A stretch of DNA of 64,000 nt, from the NCBI RefSeq assembly GCF_014522325.1, contig NZ_CP041983.1:186001-250000 (forward strand), in the 5' to 3' direction. Under the pieces are notes generated by a model. The model saw only the letters and a program-made list of their open reading frames with translations. It did no database searches and was not told the origin of the DNA. The position numbers and the translations under genes are program-made. Below are positions 60,777 to 64,000 of this stretch, one piece after another. The first letter of the stretch is position 1. Each line of letters starts with the position of its first letter. The DNA comes from Lactobacillus sp. PV012 (lineage in GTDB: Bacteria; Bacillota; Bacilli; Lactobacillales; Lactobacillaceae).

Positions 60777-61649
60777 ATGAAATATATTCTACTCTTTATT
60801 CCAGCAATTGGTTGGGGGCTAATGCCACTAGTAATTGCTAGTATTAAGAAAAGTACTGTATATAACCAAATCGTAGGTACAGTTGCAGGTGCTTTTATAT
60901 TTGGTGTAATTTTAATGGCAATTGTTCGCCCAACAATTACTTGGCCACTATTTTGGATTTCAGCGCTAGCCGGAGCACTCTGGGTAGTGGGGCAAGTTGG
61001 ACAGTATATTTCCTATGAAAAAATTGGGGTTTCAGAGACAATGCCAATTTCCACTGGATTACAGCTGATTGGGGTTCCTTTGGTAGGAATGATCTTTTTT
61101 GGCGAATGGGCTAAGACTCAACAAAAAATCTGGGGCTTTTTAGGAATTATTATTTTGATTATTGGGGTTGTGTTTACTTCTTTAACAGATCAAAAGACTG
61201 AAGAAGGTAATAAAAAGAACCAAGTAGCAACCATTATCTTACTTATTGTTACTAGTTTGGGTTATATCTCATCCAGTTCTTTACCACAAACTCCAATTGC
61301 AGTTCAAGGAGATAGTATTTCCTTCTTCTTTGGCCAAACTGCTGGAATGCTTGTAGCAGTATTCATTTATACCTTAGTGACTGGCAATGTTCATGCCTGG
61401 GTTGAAAAGACTTCTCTTCAAGGAGGAGCAGCGGGATTGCTTTACGGAATTGCGCAACTTGCTTATGTATTTTCTGTTAAAGATAATGGTGTGAACCTAT
61501 CCTTTGTTATGTCTCAACTTTGTGTAGTAATTTCTACCTTAGGTGGTATTCTTTTCTTAAAGGAAGCAAAATCAAGAAGAGATCTTATTTTTACAATTAT
61601 TGGTTTAGTATTAATTATTGCTGGTGCAGTAATTACAAGAATCTTTTAA
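60777..61649 (+). CDS. Sugar uptake protein, GRP family (RbsU/GlcU type)
   Basis: A 290-residue ten-helix carrier of the drug/metabolite superfamily. The N-terminus PAIGWGLMPLVIASIKKST, GQVGQYISYEKIGVSETMPISTG and GAAGLLYGIAQLAYVFSVKDNGV are typical of glucose/ribose porters GlcU and RbsU. GGAAGG precedes the ATG. A cre site over its promoter is consistent with a secondary sugar uptake role. No ribose genes are next to it, so substrate is open. Confidence 0.88.
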   Translation: MKYILLFIPAIGWGLMPLVIASIKKSTVYNQIVGTVAGAFIFGVILMAIVRPTITWPLFWISALAGALWVVGQVGQYISYEKIGVSETMPISTGLQLIGVPLVGMIFFGEWAKTQQKIWGFLGIIILIIGVVFTSLTDQKTEEGNKKNQVATIILLIVTSLGYISSSSLPQTPIAVQGDSISFFFGQTAGMLVAVFIYTLVTGNVHAWVEKTSLQGGAAGLLYGIAQLAYVFSVKDNGVNLSFVMSQLCVVISTLGGILFLKEAKSRRDLIFTIIGLVLIIAGAVITRIF

Positions 61650-61654
61650 ATTAG

Positions 61655-61680
61655 AGCATCCGTAAAGGGATGCTTTTTTT
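61655..61680 (+). terminator. Terminator
   Basis: A 7-bp stem (AGCATCC with GGATGCT) and T7 run after the sugar carrier gene. Confidence 0.8.
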
Positions 61681-61815
61681 GTGGTTAAAAGTTTGTGTTT
61701 GACAGTAATAAAAATACGTGATATTTTCAAATTGAGAGAAAGTTAAAGAATTTATTAAGATAGTTGTTACTTTTTAGATATTAAAAGGGTTAACAAGCTA
61801 GGGGTTAAAAAATTA

Positions 61816-62697
61816 ATGTTAATAATAGAAAATAGTCAATTTGAAGTTGGAATTAATGAAATGGGAGCACAGATTACCCATTTTGTCCAAAAAAGTGATA
61901 ACTTCGATTGGATTTGGAATGGAAGTGAATGGGCAGAACATTCGCCAATTCTCTTTCCAGCAGTTGGTAAATCTTATAACAATCAATATGTAGTTGATGG
62001 AAAAAAATATAATATGCCTGTTAATGGCTTTGCCAATAATTATCAATGGACTGTGGTAGACAAAGGTGATGATCGAGTAAGTTTAATGTTGATGGATAAT
62101 GAAGAGACATATAAAATATATCCATTTAAATTTTCTTTGATGGTCACCTATGCCTTAGTTGCCACTGGTTTGGAAGTCAGTTTTCATTTAAAAAATTTAT
62201 CTGCTTCTCCAATGCCGTATGCTTTAGGAATTATGCCTGCTTTTAATCTATCAGTTAGCAATGAAAAGCTAAATTTTGATGATTATGAATTAAAATTTAT
62301 ACCAGAGACACCAAGTTTAACACAATTTTCAGTAAATAAAGAGGGATTAAGAGCTGCAAATGCGACTGAGGTATTGGGACTTAAGGAGAGTACCTTAGCT
62401 TTAAGTAAGGCGGTTTTTGATTATGGACATCTTTATATTAATTCTCCTGGATTAACCTTAGTCATTTTGTCGACAAATAAGAATAATATAGAGAGAAAAG
62501 TTTCTATAAGATTAGAAGACTTCAGTGGGATTGAGTTGTGGAAATCCCCGGAAACCGACCAATTTTTAGCCATTGCACCAATTAATGGATTTCCAGATAT
62601 GGAAGAAAATAACCCAAGTTGGAGTGAAAAATTAGGTAATAAAATTTTAGAACCAGAGCAAGAGATTGATTTAAAGACTACCATTAGCTTGAATTAA
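61816..62697 (+). CDS. Aldose 1-epimerase family protein (LacX/GalM-like)
   Basis: A 293-residue all-beta protein of the mutarotase superfamily. It starts IENSQFEVGINEMGAQITHF and has WNGSEWAEHSPILFPAVGKSYN, MPVNGFANN, LEVSFHLKNLSASPMPYALGIMPAFNL and a late SGIELWKSPETDQFLAIAPING; the conserved His usual in GH(x)H is replaced in MPVNGFA, as is common for the LacX branch. Role is probably sugar anomer interconversion. GGGG precedes ATG 61816 weakly. Own unit. Confidence 0.82.
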   Translation: MLIIENSQFEVGINEMGAQITHFVQKSDNFDWIWNGSEWAEHSPILFPAVGKSYNNQYVVDGKKYNMPVNGFANNYQWTVVDKGDDRVSLMLMDNEETYKIYPFKFSLMVTYALVATGLEVSFHLKNLSASPMPYALGIMPAFNLSVSNEKLNFDDYELKFIPETPSLTQFSVNKEGLRAANATEVLGLKESTLALSKAVFDYGHLYINSPGLTLVILSTNKNNIERKVSIRLEDFSGIELWKSPETDQFLAIAPINGFPDMEENNPSWSEKLGNKILEPEQEIDLKTTISLN

Positions 62698-62702
62698 TTA
62701 GT

Positions 62703-62732
62703 ACAATGTGAGAAACCACATTGGCTTTTTTT
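62703..62732 (+). terminator. Terminator
   Basis: A 7-bp stem (CAATGTG with CACATTG) with loop AGAAAC and a following T7 run. Confidence 0.75.
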
Positions 62733-62824
62733 CTTAAGAATTTTAAAGACTTTGCCACAAAAGAAGATGAGCCGCCTATCTTTGGTATAATGGTTTTGTT
62801 TTTGAGAAAGCAAAGGAAAATTAT

Positions 62825-63949
62825 ATGGATAATGACAATAAAAATCAAAAATTACCAACTCGGCAAGAATTAAGAGAGCAACGTGAAAAGAATCAACCCA
62901 AAAAGCATCATCTTGTTGCCTGGGTTGTAGGAGTGTTAGCTACAATTCTTGTGATAGCTGCTTGCTATGGTGGCTATGTTTACCATAAAACCAAAAGTGC
63001 AATTGATGAAACTTATGATCCTACCAATAAAGTTACGCAGGATAGTTTTAATGGAAAAGAAAGTTTTTCTATTTTGTTATTAGGAACTGATACAGGAGCA
63101 TTAGGAAGAACAGATGTCCGCGGTAATACTGATACAATGATTATTGCGACAGTTAATCCAAAAACAAAAACTTTCAGTATGATGTCAATTCCACGTGATA
63201 CAATGGCGCAAATGATTGGTACGCAAAACTTTAGTGTCCATAAGATAAATGCTGCCTATAATATCGGTGGAGCAGGTATGGCTTTAAAAACAACATCAAC
63301 TCTTTTAGATGTTCCTTTAAAATACTATGTTGAAGTTAACATGGGAGGATTAGAGAAGTTAGTGGATGGTGTTGGCGGTGTTGATGTGGATGTACCGTTT
63401 ACCTTTTCATATGGAGGTTACACCTTTAAAAAAGGAAAGATGCATTTAAATGGTAAGCAGGCCTTAGCCTATTCAAGAATGCGTTATGACGATCCAAGAG
63501 GAGATTACGGCCGTCAATTACGCCAACGCCAAGTAATTATGTCTATATTACAAAATAGTATGTCATTAAATACATTGAAAAATATTAATGAAGTGACTGA
63601 CTCTGCTTCAAAAAGTATCCGTACTAATTTGACTTTTAATTCAATTATGAAGATTGCGAAAAACTATCGTGATTGTATTAAAAATATGAAGAGCGACTAT
63701 CTTCATGGTCGTGGCGCTATGATTGGGGATGCTTCTTATCAAGTAATGAGTGACACTGAGTTACAAAGAACTTCAGACATTGTACGTAAAAGTTTGGGCT
63801 TATCACCAGTTAAATTAAATAATAACGAGACTTATCAAAATTCAAAAAATACTGATTTTGATTGGAATAGTAGCGATAGTAATCAAAAATACTATGTTTA
63901 CGAACCAAATAGTGATGATTGGTGGAATGGCGATAAATTAGAGTCATAG
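62825..63949 (+). CDS. LytR-CpsA-Psr (LCP) family wall-polymer ligase
   Basis: Membrane-anchored phosphotransferase that attaches teichoic acids or polysaccharides to peptidoglycan. The 374 residues have a basic cytosolic start, one transmembrane helix (about 31-51) and an extracellular LCP domain: FSILLLGTDTG, RGNTDTMIIATVNPKTKTFSMMSIPRDT (conserved Arg and Asp), HKINAAYNIGG, VGGVDVDVPF, and YSRMRYDDPRGDYGRQLRQRQV. The C-terminal 60 residues are Asn/Ser-rich. AAAGGA precedes the ATG. The next gene starts 11 nt later. Confidence 0.93.
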   Translation: MDNDNKNQKLPTRQELREQREKNQPKKHHLVAWVVGVLATILVIAACYGGYVYHKTKSAIDETYDPTNKVTQDSFNGKESFSILLLGTDTGALGRTDVRGNTDTMIIATVNPKTKTFSMMSIPRDTMAQMIGTQNFSVHKINAAYNIGGAGMALKTTSTLLDVPLKYYVEVNMGGLEKLVDGVGGVDVDVPFTFSYGGYTFKKGKMHLNGKQALAYSRMRYDDPRGDYGRQLRQRQVIMSILQNSMSLNTLKNINEVTDSASKSIRTNLTFNSIMKIAKNYRDCIKNMKSDYLHGRGAMIGDASYQVMSDTELQRTSDIVRKSLGLSPVKLNNNETYQNSKNTDFDWNSSDSNQKYYVYEPNSDDWWNGDKLES

Positions 63950-63960
63950 GGGTAGTTTAA

Positions 63961-64000
63961 GTGAATAATTTTTGGATGTATTTTTGGTCAATTATAATTG
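63961..64000 (+). CDS. 5' end of a further gene, cut by window
   Basis: GTG 63961 stands about 7 nt after AGGGGTAG and opens MNNFWMYFWSIII before the window ends, which looks like the start of a membrane protein. The short distance to the LCP gene suggests one operon. Only 13 codons are visible, so no family can be named. Confidence 0.45.
   Translation, partial: MNNFWMYFWSIII

Noticed and set aside
35-63949. CRISPR arrays, tRNA, rRNA, tmRNA or intact IS elements
   Set aside because: No regularly spaced repeats, tRNA-like cloverleaf with GTTC-arm, rRNA segment or transposase gene was recognised anywhere in the window.

Overview
The window reads as chromosome of an AT-rich, low-GC Gram-positive bacterium, most likely Lactobacillus sensu stricto from the S-layer-forming acidophilus/helveticus/crispatus side of the genus. 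The support is an S-layer type protein with two C-terminal SLAP units and further SLAP-bearing wall hydrolases (47.4-52.7 kb, 12.4 kb), a helveticin-J family protein (28.6 kb), a nucleoside deoxyribosyltransferase very like the L. helveticus/L. leichmannii enzymes, and D-aspartate ligase next to an AsnB amidotransferase (L-Lys-D-Asn wall bridge). I do not assign a species. No rRNA, tRNA, CRISPR array, intact insertion sequence or prophage was seen.

Layout: 0-12.4 kb is housekeeping (edge-cut alkyladenine glycosylase, DUF488, TerC, cardiolipin synthase with a DUF915 hydrolase, RNase HI, a secreted DUF1002 protein, a glycosyltransferase, PRPP synthase, an amino-acid permease, a TetR regulator with a membrane protein). 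12.4-20.4 kb holds a secreted CAP/SLAP protein, Ddl, an HTH protein, a CPA1 antiporter, a YibE/F pair and an esterase-like gene. 20.4-28.5 kb is sugar/nucleoside metabolism: a large GH31 protein divergent from nagA (with a candidate amino-sugar operator), ntd, an orphan PTS IIA/IIB-like pair, a GntR regulator and a PTP-type phosphatase. 28.6-31.7 kb is the most accessory-looking stretch: helveticin homologue, a 136-bp inverted-repeat element, a candidate type I toxin-antitoxin module with a 27-codon hydrophobic peptide, then padC-padR. 31.8-38.4 kb carries a small unknown gene, a metallophosphoesterase, asnB, the D-Asp ligase and an MFS transporter. 38.4-45.8 kb has pepO, an aldo/keto reductase, kup, and a T-box-led luxS - 34-aa ORF - metQ unit. 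45.9-52.7 kb is the cell-surface block. 52.7-64 kb holds a degenerate PfkB-like gene, a CPA2 antiporter followed by a candidate structured RNA, a lipoprotein, gpmA, a mazEF-like pair, the zinc-free S14 gene, transporters, a GalM-like protein and an LCP wall-polymer ligase.

How it works together: several genes bear on the wall (Ddl, D-Asp ligase and AsnB for precursor and bridge; LCP for polymer attachment; GH73, GH25 and the S-layer protein at the surface). Most transcription units end in strong, often bidirectional hairpins. The observations most worth following are the type I TA-like locus at 30.0-30.3 kb, the four-hairpin RNA candidate at 55.5 kb, the drug-transporter reading frame that runs through its own terminator and the rpsN promoter at 58.4 kb, and a set of apparent pseudo-enzymes (PTS IIB-like lacking Cys, PfkB-like with GAGE, GH31 lacking the expected acid/base Asp, hydrolase lacking Ser).
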